The notes beneath the pieces are model-generated. The model made no database searches. It was not told where the DNA came from and saw only the letters and a list, made by a program, of their open reading frames with translations. A stretch of DNA of 64,000 nt from the NCBI GenBank assembly GCA_964371785.1, contig CAYJOL010000005.1:186001-250000 (forward strand), given 5' to 3'. Made by a program: the position numbers and the translations under genes. Shown piece after piece: positions 26,772 through 36,285 of the stretch. The stretch is from CAVQCT01 sp964371785. Its GTDB lineage: Bacteria; Zixibacteria; MSB-5A5; GN15; FEB-12. Each line of letters opens with the position of its first letter. The first letter of the stretch is position 1.

Positions 26772-27995
26772 ATGACAGGCAAAACCGGCAACATAATACT
26801 GCTCGGAATGATAACCGGGGCCGTGTTGGGCGCGCTGGGTGGATTATATCTCGGCGACTTCTTCCTGAGTATCCGATTCATCGGCACCATGTTTCTGAAT
26901 GCCCTCAAGATGATCGTTGTCCCGTTGATTGTGGCCTCAATGATAATGGGTGTGGCATCGTTGGGAGATATCAGGAAACTGGGCAGAACTGCGGTCAAGA
27001 CGCTCACCTATTATCTGGTGACGACCGGAATTGCCGTTGTAATAGGAATAATTCTGGTGAACATTCTCCAGCCCGGAAAGGGCGTCGAGAATTTCGGCGC
27101 CTATGTTCCGGAGATAGTAGCGCAGAGTCAACAGAAGACGCTTACGGACGTGATTGTCAGCCTGATTCCGGCTAACATTCTCGAAGCGGCGGCCCAGTCC
27201 AACATCCTCGCCCTCATCGTGTTCTCACTCGCCTTCGGCGCTGTTCTTACCACCATAGGTGAAAAAGGCAAACCGGTAATCGCTTTTTTCGACGGACTCA
27301 ACCACGCTATCATGAAACTGGTCACTATTATCATTTACTTTGCCCCGATCGGTGTGATGGCTCTGATTGGAGGCATCGTAGCGGAAAACCGTGGGTCACT
27401 TCAGAATCTGGTCTCCAGTTTGGCTCTGTATGCTATCACCGTGATCGCCGGGCTGCTTATTCACTCGCTTATTGTTCTCCCGCTTATACTGAAGCTGTAT
27501 GCCCGACGTCGACCCCTCGAGTACTATCTCAATATGGGTCCGGCGCTGGCGACAGCCTTCACCACCGCCTCCTCGTCGGCGACTCTGCCGGTTACTATGG
27601 AGTGCGTGGAAGACAAGAACGGGGTTGATCCCTGCGCCTCGGCCTTCGTGCTTCCCCTGGGGGCCACGATCAACATGGATGGCACGGCTCTCTATGAAGC
27701 CGTGGCGGCCCTGTTCATAGCACAGATCTACGGGATAGATTTGTCGATGGGCCAGCAGGTGATTGTGTTCCTGACGGCTACTTTGGCATCGATCGGCGCC
27801 GCCGGAATTCCCCATGCGGGCACGGTAACAATGGTCTTCGTCCTCTCGGCAGTCGGTCTCCCGATCGAGGGAATAGGCCTGATCTGGGCCATCGACTGGT
27901 TTCTGGATCGATGTCGCACGACCGTCAACGTGCTCGGCGACGCGATTGGCGCTGCCGTGATCGGCTCGACCCGGGAATTCGTTAATAATAAATAA
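26772..27995 (+). CDS. Dicarboxylate/glutamate:cation symporter (DAACS family)
   Basis: This 407-residue, all-helical inner-membrane protein has MFLNALKMIVVPLIVASMI near the N-terminus. The serine-rich re-entrant loop is TTASSSATLPVTMEC, and NMDGTALYEAVAALFIAQ is the Na+/substrate motif of TM7. The C-terminal DRCRTTVNVLGD contains the family's substrate-binding Arg and Asn. It imports glutamate, aspartate or C4-dicarboxylates with Na+ or H+. It is divergent from the NapH-like gene. Specificity between GltP/GltT and DctA types is not decided. Confidence 0.92.
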   Translation: MTGKTGNIILLGMITGAVLGALGGLYLGDFFLSIRFIGTMFLNALKMIVVPLIVASMIMGVASLGDIRKLGRTAVKTLTYYLVTTGIAVVIGIILVNILQPGKGVENFGAYVPEIVAQSQQKTLTDVIVSLIPANILEAAAQSNILALIVFSLAFGAVLTTIGEKGKPVIAFFDGLNHAIMKLVTIIIYFAPIGVMALIGGIVAENRGSLQNLVSSLALYAITVIAGLLIHSLIVLPLILKLYARRRPLEYYLNMGPALATAFTTASSSATLPVTMECVEDKNGVDPCASAFVLPLGATINMDGTALYEAVAALFIAQIYGIDLSMGQQVIVFLTATLASIGAAGIPHAGTVTMVFVLSAVGLPIEGIGLIWAIDWFLDRCRTTVNVLGDAIGAAVIGSTREFVNNK

Positions 27996-28040
27996 TCGAC
28001 TAATTCGCTCTATTTCATCGCTACTCCGGACAGAATCCGC

Positions 28041-28069
28041 TTGACGATAGCTCAAATGCGCACTATGAT
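28041..28069 (+). promoter_or_regulatory. Sigma-70-like promoter for the dockerin gene
   Basis: TTGACG, a 17-base spacer and TATGAT are present about 120 bases upstream of the next start codon, leaving a leader of ~110 bases. Confidence 0.6.
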
Positions 28070-28187
28070 ATTATAAAGGCGTTCAAATATCTACAGTCGC
28101 AAGTAACGCAGTAGTTGCCATCAAAGCGTCCTGAAGCAAAAAAATCAGACCATTCCGGGCTTCGAAGTAAACACAGGAGTTAAATGT

Positions 28188-29402
28188 ATGAACAGTCGAT
28201 TGACATGGCTCATCGTTTTCGCTGTTGCCTGCCTGACAATCACAGCGGAAGCGTCGCGTCCGAGACCGGACTACACTCCCCAGAATCAGAAACAGAGTGT
28301 TAACCTGCCCCAGGATTTCCTGCGGGCCGCCTGCTATCTTCATAAATACGGCAATTTCTTTTCCGGATATGCCACCGGTCAGGCTCCCGATGATCGAATT
28401 GTCACATATTTTGATCCGGCAACCTGTGGAAGCCCGACCTATCCGTTTCAAATTCAGTCGGTCAGGTTCTCACTGGTAGGTTTTGTGGGCACACCCTGGC
28501 CGGTTGGTATGGATGTTGTCGTGTTTGAGCCCAATTCCGGCACAGCCTGTTCCGGCCCCGGCCCGGAGCTGTTTCGCTACCATGTTGCATGTGATCAGGC
28601 AAGTTTCATGGCTCCGCAGGTCGGTACCGTGACAATCCCGCAGCCATGGTGCATTACCGGACCCGTTTATGTCGGTGTGGAATACAATGATACTACCACG
28701 GGGCCTTATCCCTCAATGCTGTTCGATACCACCGCCGCACCCGACTCCTGCGACAACTGGTACTATTTCATGGGGACATGGTATGAATGGTACGACTTCT
28801 GGAGCAATTTGCCCGGCTATCCATTGATCGGTGTTCAGGGAGAAACAAACTCCGCTGCCTGCTGTCCGGACGCCGATTTTGATGGTGTCTGCGACGCGCA
28901 GGACAATTGCCCCACAGTAGCAAACACTCTGCAGGTTGATGTAGATGCCGATGGATCGGGCGATGCGTGCGATAATTGCCCGACTGTACCTAATCCCGGC
29001 CAAGAAGATCTGGATGGTGACGGCATAGGTGATGTGTGCGATGCCTGTGTGAATGACCGATTTAACGATCGTGACGGTGATGGAATCTGTGAAGACCTTG
29101 ATAACTGCCCGGGAATCTATAATCCGGGTCAGGAGGATTTCAATACCAACGGAATAGGTGACTCCTGTGAAGCTTGCTGTGTGGGAGTCCGTGGCAATAT
29201 TGACAGGGATCCGCTCGAGACAGTCGATATCGCCGATCTGGTCTACCTCGTTGACTATATGTTCAGCACACCCAGCGGCCCGGAACCACCATGCGCCGCC
29301 GAAGCGGATGTCAACGCCGACACAGCTCAGGATGTAGCTGATCTTGTTTATTTAGTCGACTACATGTTCAATTTCGGCCCCTCGCCGCTCGTCTGTCCGT
29401 AA
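28188..29402 (+). CDS. Exported protein with thrombospondin-type-3 calcium repeats and dockerin
   Basis: This 404-residue protein has a signal peptide (ending AEA). A ~190-residue N-terminal domain of unknown type contains several Cys (DPATCGSPTYPFQIQSVRF, PWCITGPVYVGVEYND). Residues ~225-330 are calcium-binding repeats: DADFDGVCD, DVDADGSGDACDNCPTV, DLDGDGIGDVCD, DRDGDGICEDLDNCPG. The C-terminal dockerin starts with CCVGVRGNIDRD, followed by VDIADLVYLVDYMF and DVADLVYLVDYMF. GGAG precedes the ATG. It may be a structural or binding partner in the dockerin set; no catalytic motif is visible. Confidence 0.85.
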   Translation: MNSRLTWLIVFAVACLTITAEASRPRPDYTPQNQKQSVNLPQDFLRAACYLHKYGNFFSGYATGQAPDDRIVTYFDPATCGSPTYPFQIQSVRFSLVGFVGTPWPVGMDVVVFEPNSGTACSGPGPELFRYHVACDQASFMAPQVGTVTIPQPWCITGPVYVGVEYNDTTTGPYPSMLFDTTAAPDSCDNWYYFMGTWYEWYDFWSNLPGYPLIGVQGETNSAACCPDADFDGVCDAQDNCPTVANTLQVDVDADGSGDACDNCPTVPNPGQEDLDGDGIGDVCDACVNDRFNDRDGDGICEDLDNCPGIYNPGQEDFNTNGIGDSCEACCVGVRGNIDRDPLETVDIADLVYLVDYMFSTPSGPEPPCAAEADVNADTAQDVADLVYLVDYMFNFGPSPLVCP

Positions 29403-29442
29403 GACGGAGGTTCGGACGGCTGTCACGTTGCATAGTTGTTGG

Positions 29443-29475
29443 AAACTGCGCCGGAAACGGCGCAGTTTTGTTTTA
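29443..29475 (+). terminator. Terminator of the dockerin gene
   Basis: A 10-bp stem AAACTGCGCC/GGCGCAGTTT with a 6-base loop is followed by TGTTTT. Its end overlaps the stop codon of the convergent gene. Confidence 0.85.
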
Positions 29476-30015
29476 TACAGAGAGAAGGCCACAGTAACAA
29501 CTGTGCCTGAGCGGGACTTCCCACCCAGTATCAAGGTCTGACTTCATGCTGATATGATTGTTAAAGACCCTGGTGTCCGGTCCAACTCTTCCGCTCGCAA
29601 TCATCTGTTCAAATTGCTCGCGTTTGGTCGAAACCACCAGATCGCCGTCGCGGTACACGACTGTTCTCCAATCAAGAAGACCCACTCCGAAATCTTGCTC
29701 CAGCCCGCGAATGAAGTCAACCGCGCGATCGATTGAACACCCGGAAGCTCTCACCTGCTTCTCATCGGCCACAATTACCACGAAGTGCCGATGGAACACT
29801 TCCAGAGCGGCTTTCAACTGTTGACCATGCGCCGCCCAGATCGCCACAAACTCCCGACCACGGGACCGGATGTCTTCCACCTCACGCTCGGTCAATGTCC
29901 GATCGGCCTGGTACACCCACACCCGGGCTTCGTCGTTCAATTCTTTGAAGGCTCCCGCGTAATCGGCTATCCCATCAGCCAGACTTGTGTACTCTCTTTT
30001 CGAGTTATCTTGCAT
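29473..30015 (-). CDS. Conserved protein of unknown function (often mislabelled ABC transporter ATPase)
   Basis: This ~180-residue soluble protein contains RVWVYQADRTLTEREVEDI, FVAIWAAHGQQLKAALEVFH, ASGCSIDRAVDFI and DTRVFNNHISMKSDL. This is a conserved FCB family sometimes named ABC transporter ATPase in databases, although it has no Walker motifs. The Cys in SGCSID is invariant in remembered homologues, which suggests a catalytic or binding role. No ribosome binding site helps choose between the GTG at 30021 and the ATG at 30015; the ATG was used. Function unknown. Confidence 0.75.
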   Translation of the reverse strand: MQDNSKREYTSLADGIADYAGAFKELNDEARVWVYQADRTLTEREVEDIRSRGREFVAIWAAHGQQLKAALEVFHRHFVVIVADEKQVRASGCSIDRAVDFIRGLEQDFGVGLLDWRTVVYRDGDLVVSTKREQFEQMIASGRVGPDTRVFNNHISMKSDLDTGWEVPLRHSCYCGLLSV

Positions 30016-30118
30016 TGTCACATAGATACGACAGACAGGCCGAATCTGTTTGGTTCGATTCGGCTGTAATCAAGAGACAGGCGATGAAATGTCATCAACG
30101 AAGAGAATTGGGAATAGT

Positions 30119-31375
30119 CTACGATGGATCAGTCGCAGGCAGGGTATTTTCCGGTTTGGCTGAGGCGTCATCACTGAGAGCCATATTAGGGTCGCCGTCC
30201 GACCATGGCGGTAGCAGACGGGTCAGAATATAGAGAATTCCCAGAGGAGCAACCAGCAGAAGGCAAGCGGTTAATAGTCCTTCGGGGCCAAGCAGTTCCA
30301 GCTTGTAGACCGTCAATCCTCTCAGGCTTTTTGAGAATAGCTGTCCGCCAATCACGACATTCCAACGGGTGCTGAAGATACCCACTTGCACCAGAATCGC
30401 GGCGATAAAATAAAGCATCCGACGCATTTCATCGGGAAGCCGGCCGAATCTCGACACGACAATTGAAATCATCGGCAAGAGCGTACCGAGCATGATCTGC
30501 GTAATAATCAGACTGATAAACAATCGGTTTGAAATCATGTGCGACAGGATCGTGATCGATTCCTCGGATTCGTATAACCGGTGGATAAAATCCAGAAGCT
30601 CCAGAGAGAAATCCACTATCATAGCGTACAGGAGAAGCTCGGCCAGTCGATTGACACATGCCATGTCCAACTTCTTCCAGCGGAGCATCGACGTCACCGT
30701 GTAAACCAGCAGAACCAGCGAGATACCTGAGACGATCGCTGAGAACAGGAACACTATCGGCATGAGCACACTACTCCACCACGGATTGGCTTTAACTGAG
30801 CCGAAAATGAATCCGACGTAACCGTGCAACAGAAACGCTGAAGGAATACCTATTATGGTGATGAATTTGCCCGCCTTCTCATCGAACGCCAGTGCCTTCT
30901 CCGAAATGTCTGTCGAGCCGAGGGTGAGGGCTTTGTATATGTACTTGACAAACCCGGCTTTTTCTCTTGACCAGATGACGATATCTTTGCGGTAGTCAAA
31001 CCAGATTTCCAACAACAGGACGACCATCAGGTACCAGGCATACACAAACCCGAACATAGCCATGGCGGATTGCGTGTGAGGGGTCAAAAACATCTCGTAC
31101 GACCGCTCTGGATGCCCTAAGTGTGCCAGCAAAGGAAGCGGTGCTATAATCATAAACGACAGGGCCGTCAACAACGCCAATCGATAGATTGGGCGGAGCG
31201 CCCTGACTTTGAACAACCGCTCAAGCGAAGCAAGAATGAACGCGCCCGCGACCAGTCCGGTAAGATACGGATATACCACGATGAGCAATCCCCAGTGCAG
31301 TTCGTACTCGTTGGGGTAGATGAATCCCGATGCTCCGGGAAGCAGATCGGCCAGCATGAGAATGAGAGATATCAT
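30119..31375 (-). CDS. NrfD/PsrC-type quinol-interacting membrane subunit
   Basis: This 418-residue protein has nine to ten hydrophobic helices and the NrfD/PsrC pattern near the N-terminus (WGLLIVVYPYLTGLVAGAFILASLERLF, in parts; PLPLLAHLGHPERSYEMF). It would oxidise menaquinol in the membrane and pass electrons to the FeS subunit encoded just upstream. Its ribosome binding site (GGAGAGG) lies inside the end of that gene, with only 3 bases between stop and start. It is the third gene of an operon with the octahaem cytochrome and the four-cluster FeS protein. Confidence 0.88.
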   Translation of the reverse strand: MISLILMLADLLPGASGFIYPNEYELHWGLLIVVYPYLTGLVAGAFILASLERLFKVRALRPIYRLALLTALSFMIIAPLPLLAHLGHPERSYEMFLTPHTQSAMAMFGFVYAWYLMVVLLLEIWFDYRKDIVIWSREKAGFVKYIYKALTLGSTDISEKALAFDEKAGKFITIIGIPSAFLLHGYVGFIFGSVKANPWWSSVLMPIVFLFSAIVSGISLVLLVYTVTSMLRWKKLDMACVNRLAELLLYAMIVDFSLELLDFIHRLYESEESITILSHMISNRLFISLIITQIMLGTLLPMISIVVSRFGRLPDEMRRMLYFIAAILVQVGIFSTRWNVVIGGQLFSKSLRGLTVYKLELLGPEGLLTACLLLVAPLGILYILTRLLPPWSDGDPNMALSDDASAKPENTLPATDPS

Positions 31376-31378
31376 AGT

Positions 31379-32155
31379 CTAGATCACCTCTCCATCGGCG
31401 CCGGCATAATACACTTTGGGCTTGGTATTAAGCCATGGCTTCAAGATGATAACATCGTTGAATCTTAAAAACCGCCGTAACGGACTTGAGTGCCGCCCGA
31501 CTTCGCCAAAAATCCGCGCTTGCGTCGGACAAACTTCAACACAGGCCGGGAGCATTCCCTTGGTGATGCGGTGATAACAGAACGTGCACTTGTCCGCGAC
31601 TTTCTTCTGGGGATGTAAATAACGCGCTCCATACGGACACGCCTGAATGCAGTAGCGACAACCCACACAGTACGACTCATCAACCAGCACCACACCGTCG
31701 GGTGATTCGAAAGTCGCCCCGACCGGACAGACCTGAACACAGGGTGGTTTTTCACAATGATTGCACAGCTTGGGAACATAGAAAGTACGGAGAATGTCCT
31801 GGTCATTCTTCAATTCAGGATACCCATCTATTCCGCCATTTGGGCTGTCCACCTGGGGCTCGCCTTCGACCGGAATCACATACCGTTCCACCCAGGTGCG
31901 GAAGAATATCGGCTCACGCGGGACATTGTTCTCATTTTTGCACGCATCGGCGCATCGGGCACACCCAATGCACTTGTGAATATCCACGCCCATCGCGTAA
32001 GTATGCTCCTGGGGTTTGTAGGGCGTCTCCCCGTCGTCGGCCAGCGACTCCGCGGCGGTGGCGCATACGCCCAGCGCCAGCATCCACGCCGGGACCTTGC
32101 GGGTACACGCTTCTAAGAATTCCCGCCGGTCGATTTTCGGTCTTTCGTCACTCAT
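31379..32155 (-). CDS. Four-cluster FeS subunit (PsrB/DsrO/HybA type)
   Basis: This 258-residue protein has four Cys groups for four [4Fe-4S] clusters: CIGCARCADACKN, CNHCEKPPCVQVCPVGA, CVGCRYCIQACPYGA and CTFCYHR...CVEVCP. The N-terminus has DRREFLEAC followed by a hydrophobic stretch, a likely Tat signal, so the protein would be on the periplasmic face. The start overlaps the cytochrome stop by 4 bases (ATGA), implying translational coupling. It should link the octahaem cytochrome and the NrfD subunit. Confidence 0.9.
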   Translation of the reverse strand: MSDERPKIDRREFLEACTRKVPAWMLALGVCATAAESLADDGETPYKPQEHTYAMGVDIHKCIGCARCADACKNENNVPREPIFFRTWVERYVIPVEGEPQVDSPNGGIDGYPELKNDQDILRTFYVPKLCNHCEKPPCVQVCPVGATFESPDGVVLVDESYCVGCRYCIQACPYGARYLHPQKKVADKCTFCYHRITKGMLPACVEVCPTQARIFGEVGRHSSPLRRFLRFNDVIILKPWLNTKPKVYYAGADGEVI

Positions 32156-32892
32156 TCATTGGCCTCCGGATAGTGCGGATAATGACAATCCCAACACAAG
32201 TAGCGTTCCCCGTGCTTGTCCATGTCTATTCGCGGGACGAAACTATCGGACGAAGCATTCTTGGCGTGACAGGTTCCGCATGTTTCCCGGCTCGTCGGTT
32301 TCAATGCCTGGACCAGATGAGGGCTGTTTTTGTGGCCTTCCGGGACGACATGGCATTGCGTGCATGGCAACGCGGCATGATGCGAGACGAGCTTGACATT
32401 ATATATGCCGCGATGACAGGCACTGCAGTCTTCCGGCGTGTTAGGCAAAGTTGGATTGTGCGGATTATGGCACGACATACACGGCTTGCCGGGATTATGG
32501 CGTTCCGCGATTATCTGAGGGAAACCGGACGGACGGGATATATTGTAGCCGTGACAGAGCGGGCAGTACCCCCGGCCGCGCGGCGCATCGGGCGTAAACT
32601 CATCCGGGGCATTGGCATGCTTCGCGGCCGGACCGTGGCAAACTTCACAGGTCAGCCCACGGTGAAGCGATTGCTGCTTCATCGCAAATATGTCGTCGTG
32701 ACATTCGGCGCACACACTTATGCCGGCGTAGGCGATATCTTGCTTCCGGATGTCGTCCATGGCCGCCGCCCGGTAATGACCGTATTCTCCGAATGTCTTC
32801 GGGACTAATATTTGTCTGGCCGCGATAAGGGCGCCCAAGCCAAGCACTGCGATGGCCACCAGGGGAAGAAGTTGCTGCGGAATTCTCGGCAT
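32152..32892 (-). CDS. Octahaem c-type cytochrome
   Basis: This 246-residue protein has one N-terminal membrane helix (residues ~7-26) that anchors it on the outer face. Eight CxxCH haem sites start at residues 61, 82, 110, 138, 156, 177, 205 and 233. It contains many additional His, some available as distal ligands. No Lys-ligated CxxCK site as in NrfA was seen. It heads the cytochrome-FeS-NrfD operon and would receive electrons from menaquinol or deliver them to it. The terminal partner is not encoded here, so the direction of flow is open. Confidence 0.92.
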   Translation of the reverse strand: MPRIPQQLLPLVAIAVLGLGALIAARQILVPKTFGEYGHYRAAAMDDIRKQDIAYAGISVCAECHDDIFAMKQQSLHRGLTCEVCHGPAAKHANAPDEFTPDAPRGRGYCPLCHGYNISRPSGFPQIIAERHNPGKPCMSCHNPHNPTLPNTPEDCSACHRGIYNVKLVSHHAALPCTQCHVVPEGHKNSPHLVQALKPTSRETCGTCHAKNASSDSFVPRIDMDKHGERYLCWDCHYPHYPEANE

Positions 32893-33759
32893 AAGATTTT
32901 TTCGGGATCCTGTGTCTTTTAGTGCTTGCTAAAAACGCCTTAAAAATCTATATTAAGAAAACTAAAATGGTCTTTACGGTCAACATATTTTTTAACATTT
33001 TTTTGATCGGTTTCAATGACCTTCGGCATCCGCATCATCGATGTCCGTTTCATGTCTGACTTACCGGATGCCCTGACCATAGAGCGCGAGTCCGTCAGCA
33101 AAAACTAACTGTCCGATAGTACTCAGGTGAAGCCCATGAGGCTTCCACACTCAAACCTCGTCGGCGCGTGCATGCGCAGCGCTCCGGCCCTAATGAAAGG
33201 TTGTCCAGGATGAGTATGGAGTTAGGAATTCTGATTCTCGGCGTGCTGTTGGTGGTGGCATGCGTACTGGTCTGCGTCGGCGGTATTGTTATTGAGTTCG
33301 CGCGGATGCGCCGTCGGCAGTCAATCGGGAGCTAACCTCTCGCCTGTCCTCTCCCGGTTCCGTTTTCCATTGGGGAGCGTCTTTTGCAGGATCTTGGTCC
33401 AATTTGTAGTCGAGCAGTCAGGGGTCAGTTGCGACAGCACGGGCACGGTCTGGCAGACATTGATCGTGCAAAAATCAGCATTGGGCATGAACATAATTGA
33501 GATTCGGCACGTCTTTGGTTGAGTGGAGCCTTATGGTAAGAGAACTGGCAATAGTCAGTGAACAGAAGACAACCCGTTGCCAACTTTAATCAATTGCATC
33601 ACAATGTGCATAGAGCTGACAGGATGATACCCCGGGGCCGCAAATTAACGCGCTAACTAAATGCGATAAAAGGAGTTGACTGATAGGTAAATCTCGGCTT
33701 GTCCTTTAGCATCAACATTTCTATCTTTCATTCGAATGTGATATCGGGGGATAATTGTA
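32893..33759 (+). other. Long intergenic region with one small ORF
   Basis: About 870 bases separate the cytochrome operon from surface-protein member 2. It starts with T-rich runs near 32990-33010. A hairpin GTGAAGCC/GGCTTCCAC with one bulge lies at ~33127-33149, and a small membrane-protein ORF follows at 33216. The last ~400 bases hold no open frame; a clear promoter was not found there. No known riboswitch motif was recognised. Confidence 0.4.
33216..33335 (+). CDS. Small single-helix membrane protein (39 residues)
   Basis: The sequence is MELGILILG then a continuous hydrophobic helix (VLLVVACVLVCVGGIVIEF) and a basic tail ARMRRRQSIGS. This fits a type of tiny inner-membrane protein with the tail in the cytoplasm. 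AGGA lies five bases upstream of the ATG used; another in-frame ATG two codons earlier overlaps that AGGA. It is too short for composition to prove coding, and no partner is evident. Confidence 0.4.
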   Translation: MELGILILGVLLVVACVLVCVGGIVIEFARMRRRQSIGS

Positions 33760-36285
33760 TTGAACAGACGAACGCTTATCGCCAGTCTCGTGACGAGTGT
33801 GGTACCAGTTGCTGTTTGGTCAATAGTTGGTGCCGCAGACTATTGTTCAACAGTGAATGACATCAATAAGGTAATGCTTCATTCTTATTCAGGGGCTGGT
33901 ATTGTCGGCTGGTATGACACAGACAATAATCTGTTCGGTCGGGACTGCTTCAATGGGAACTATCTGTTCCTACCGCACAACGAATATCCCAAAGGGTCTC
34001 GAATCTCATTCTTGTACATTTCCAGTTTTTGGGTAGGAGGTATTGTAGACGGTGACACGATCATTTCAAAAGGTCCCAATGACTTTCTCCCTGACTTTTA
34101 TCAATACGAAGCACCGATCTGCCGAACGATTCTCGACCCCAGTTCACCCGACTTTCATAGGGCCGTTTCGGAGCAAGACATCATCAGCACGGCCTCAGAT
34201 ACGGGAAAAAGCAAAAGTCTGGATCTCAAAATCATTAAAACAACCTATGCCTGGTCGTATCAGTACGCCGAGGACTTTCTGTTATACGATGTGGAGCTTC
34301 GTAACATAGGTGACCGGCCGGTTGACGGTGTTTACGTAGGGGCGTTCCACAACCCGTTAATAGGATATTGGGCGACGGATGAGAATGGTTCGGCAACCTT
34401 TGGCGTAGGCGGATTCAGAGATTCCATTCTAGGCTATAGGTGCTCTGAAATGAAGATTGATGCTTCGCTCGCATGGTTTGCCAGTCTGACGGGTTCTCCG
34501 ATTAATGGACAATACACTGATCAAATTGCGCAGGACTTGCACGGCAATTGGATAAGACCGACGCCATATGTCTGCGCTTTTGTTGTTCTGAGCTATCCGC
34601 GAGGAGCCCTGGAGCACCCGGCATATCTCTCTTACAACTGGTGGAGACACTACGGCGGCTGTGAAGGGTCTCCCGATATTAGCCCAGAACACAAGGATTC
34701 TAAACGGCACGTGGACCCTGGATGCACCGGCAATCCGCAGACACCAGGAGATACATACTTTCTTTTGTCGAACGGGGAAATCGATTATGATCCACTTTAT
34801 TCATCAAGCATACAACAAACCGACCCTATCTGGCGATACCCGTCACAAGAGGTAGCTCGAAATGTCAGTGCACAAGGAGATTTCCTCAAGTACGTTATTT
34901 CCATTGGCCCATATGACCTGCAGCCTGGCCAGAGTATTCACATTCCATTTGCTCTCGTCTACGGAGAACACTTTCACAACCGACCCAATAATGCGGACTT
35001 CCTCCCGGAGTACCCCGATCGCTACTACGCAAATCTTGATTTCTCAGACCTCGACAAGAATATCAACTGGGCCAAGTGGATCTATGACAACCCGGGTGTT
35101 GACACAGACTCCGATGGCTACGCCGGTGACCTCGATATCTGCAATCAGGATTCGACCTTAACCGACAGCGGTTGGGTAGCGACTGTGGCGGATACGTTCT
35201 ATGCGACCGGTGATGGCGTCCCCGATTGGCGGCCAGTTTCACCTCCTCCCTCGCCTGACCTGTGGCTGGAGCCGATAGTGGACGGCATCAAAGTACATTT
35301 CAATGGCTACCGCTCTGAAACCACCAAGGACGTATTTTCGGGAATCGTTGACTTTGAAGGATATTCAGTGTATCTCGGTCGAGATGAACGGGACAGGAGC
35401 TTATCCCTTGTGGCCTCGTATGACAATGTTGACTATGACCGATATGTCTACAACCCTGCCAGCGAGCGATATGAAGTACACGGCATTCCCCTGTTACTTG
35501 ACAGCCTTCGCTGTCTCTATGGCCGTGCGGAGGACCCGTGCGCCGATTCAGCCTTTGACCCGCTGGCGTACGAACTACCCACGCATCCGTATGTCCACCC
35601 AAGATATCCAGATTCCCTGCTCAATTTCCGTAAGAACAGCTACAACGTAAACCAGTATCCAACCCAGACGCCAATACACAAGGTTTATCCCGATGCTCCC
35701 GACCCCAGAGGGATTGATCCGGATGATCTGCCCCCAGAGTATTTCACCGAAGACGGTCGGCTTAAGTTCTTCGAGTACGAATGTGAAATCGATAATCTGC
35801 TGTCATCGGTGCAGTACTATGTCTCAGTCACCGCGTTTGATTTTGGGATGCCTGGTACAACCATCAGACCGCTTGAATCGGCCAAATCGGTGAATGTGAC
35901 CAGTTGTTTTGTCTATGCCACCGAAAGCGAGAAAAACGGGACGGACAAACAGATATATGTCTACCCAAATCCGTATGTAGCTAGTCAGGACTATCGCGCC
36001 CAGGGATACGAAGGGCGAACGCGCGAGGACCGGCCGGACTATCGCACCAGAGCAGTGAATTTTGCCAACCTGCCGCCTAAATGCACTATTTCAATCTACA
36101 GCCTCGATGGCGATTTGATCCGCAGCATTGACCATGACTACTCACCCGGTGACCCAAACTCAACGCATGACTACTGGGATGTGATTACTCGTAATACTGA
36201 GGCTCCAGTCAGCGGACTTTACTACTGGGTGGTCGAGGTGCCGGAGGGCATGACGCAGATTGGGAAATTGGTCTTGATTATGTAG
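33760..36285 (+). CDS. Large exported surface protein, ~850-residue family, member 2
   Basis: This 841-residue protein starts at TTG with a G-rich patch (GGGGG) about 10 bases upstream. The signal peptide ends near SIVGAADY. It has the same block order as the other members: EYPKGSRISFLYISSFWVGGI, YAWSYQYAEDFLLYDVELRNIG, IDYDPLY, DTDSDGYAGDL, GDGVPDWRPVSPPP, SETTKDVFSGIVDFEGYSVYLGRDE, and the C-terminal VYPNPYVASQDYRAQGYEGRT...GKLVLIM. The calcium-like DxDxDG motif sits at the same place as in member 1. It stands alone, with long intergenic regions on both sides. Function unknown; extracellular structural or adhesive role inferred. Confidence 0.78.
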   Translation: MNRRTLIASLVTSVVPVAVWSIVGAADYCSTVNDINKVMLHSYSGAGIVGWYDTDNNLFGRDCFNGNYLFLPHNEYPKGSRISFLYISSFWVGGIVDGDTIISKGPNDFLPDFYQYEAPICRTILDPSSPDFHRAVSEQDIISTASDTGKSKSLDLKIIKTTYAWSYQYAEDFLLYDVELRNIGDRPVDGVYVGAFHNPLIGYWATDENGSATFGVGGFRDSILGYRCSEMKIDASLAWFASLTGSPINGQYTDQIAQDLHGNWIRPTPYVCAFVVLSYPRGALEHPAYLSYNWWRHYGGCEGSPDISPEHKDSKRHVDPGCTGNPQTPGDTYFLLSNGEIDYDPLYSSSIQQTDPIWRYPSQEVARNVSAQGDFLKYVISIGPYDLQPGQSIHIPFALVYGEHFHNRPNNADFLPEYPDRYYANLDFSDLDKNINWAKWIYDNPGVDTDSDGYAGDLDICNQDSTLTDSGWVATVADTFYATGDGVPDWRPVSPPPSPDLWLEPIVDGIKVHFNGYRSETTKDVFSGIVDFEGYSVYLGRDERDRSLSLVASYDNVDYDRYVYNPASERYEVHGIPLLLDSLRCLYGRAEDPCADSAFDPLAYELPTHPYVHPRYPDSLLNFRKNSYNVNQYPTQTPIHKVYPDAPDPRGIDPDDLPPEYFTEDGRLKFFEYECEIDNLLSSVQYYVSVTAFDFGMPGTTIRPLESAKSVNVTSCFVYATESEKNGTDKQIYVYPNPYVASQDYRAQGYEGRTREDRPDYRTRAVNFANLPPKCTISIYSLDGDLIRSIDHDYSPGDPNSTHDYWDVITRNTEAPVSGLYYWVVEVPEGMTQIGKLVLIM

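Noticed and set aside
31702..32808. A 368-codon open frame on the plus strand
   Set aside because: Antisense to the FeS and octahaem cytochrome genes, whose CxxC motifs are decisive.
33120..33210. Riboswitch-like hairpin in the leader of the small ORF
   Set aside because: Only one bulged hairpin could be found and none of the conserved cores of the common riboswitches I know were present.
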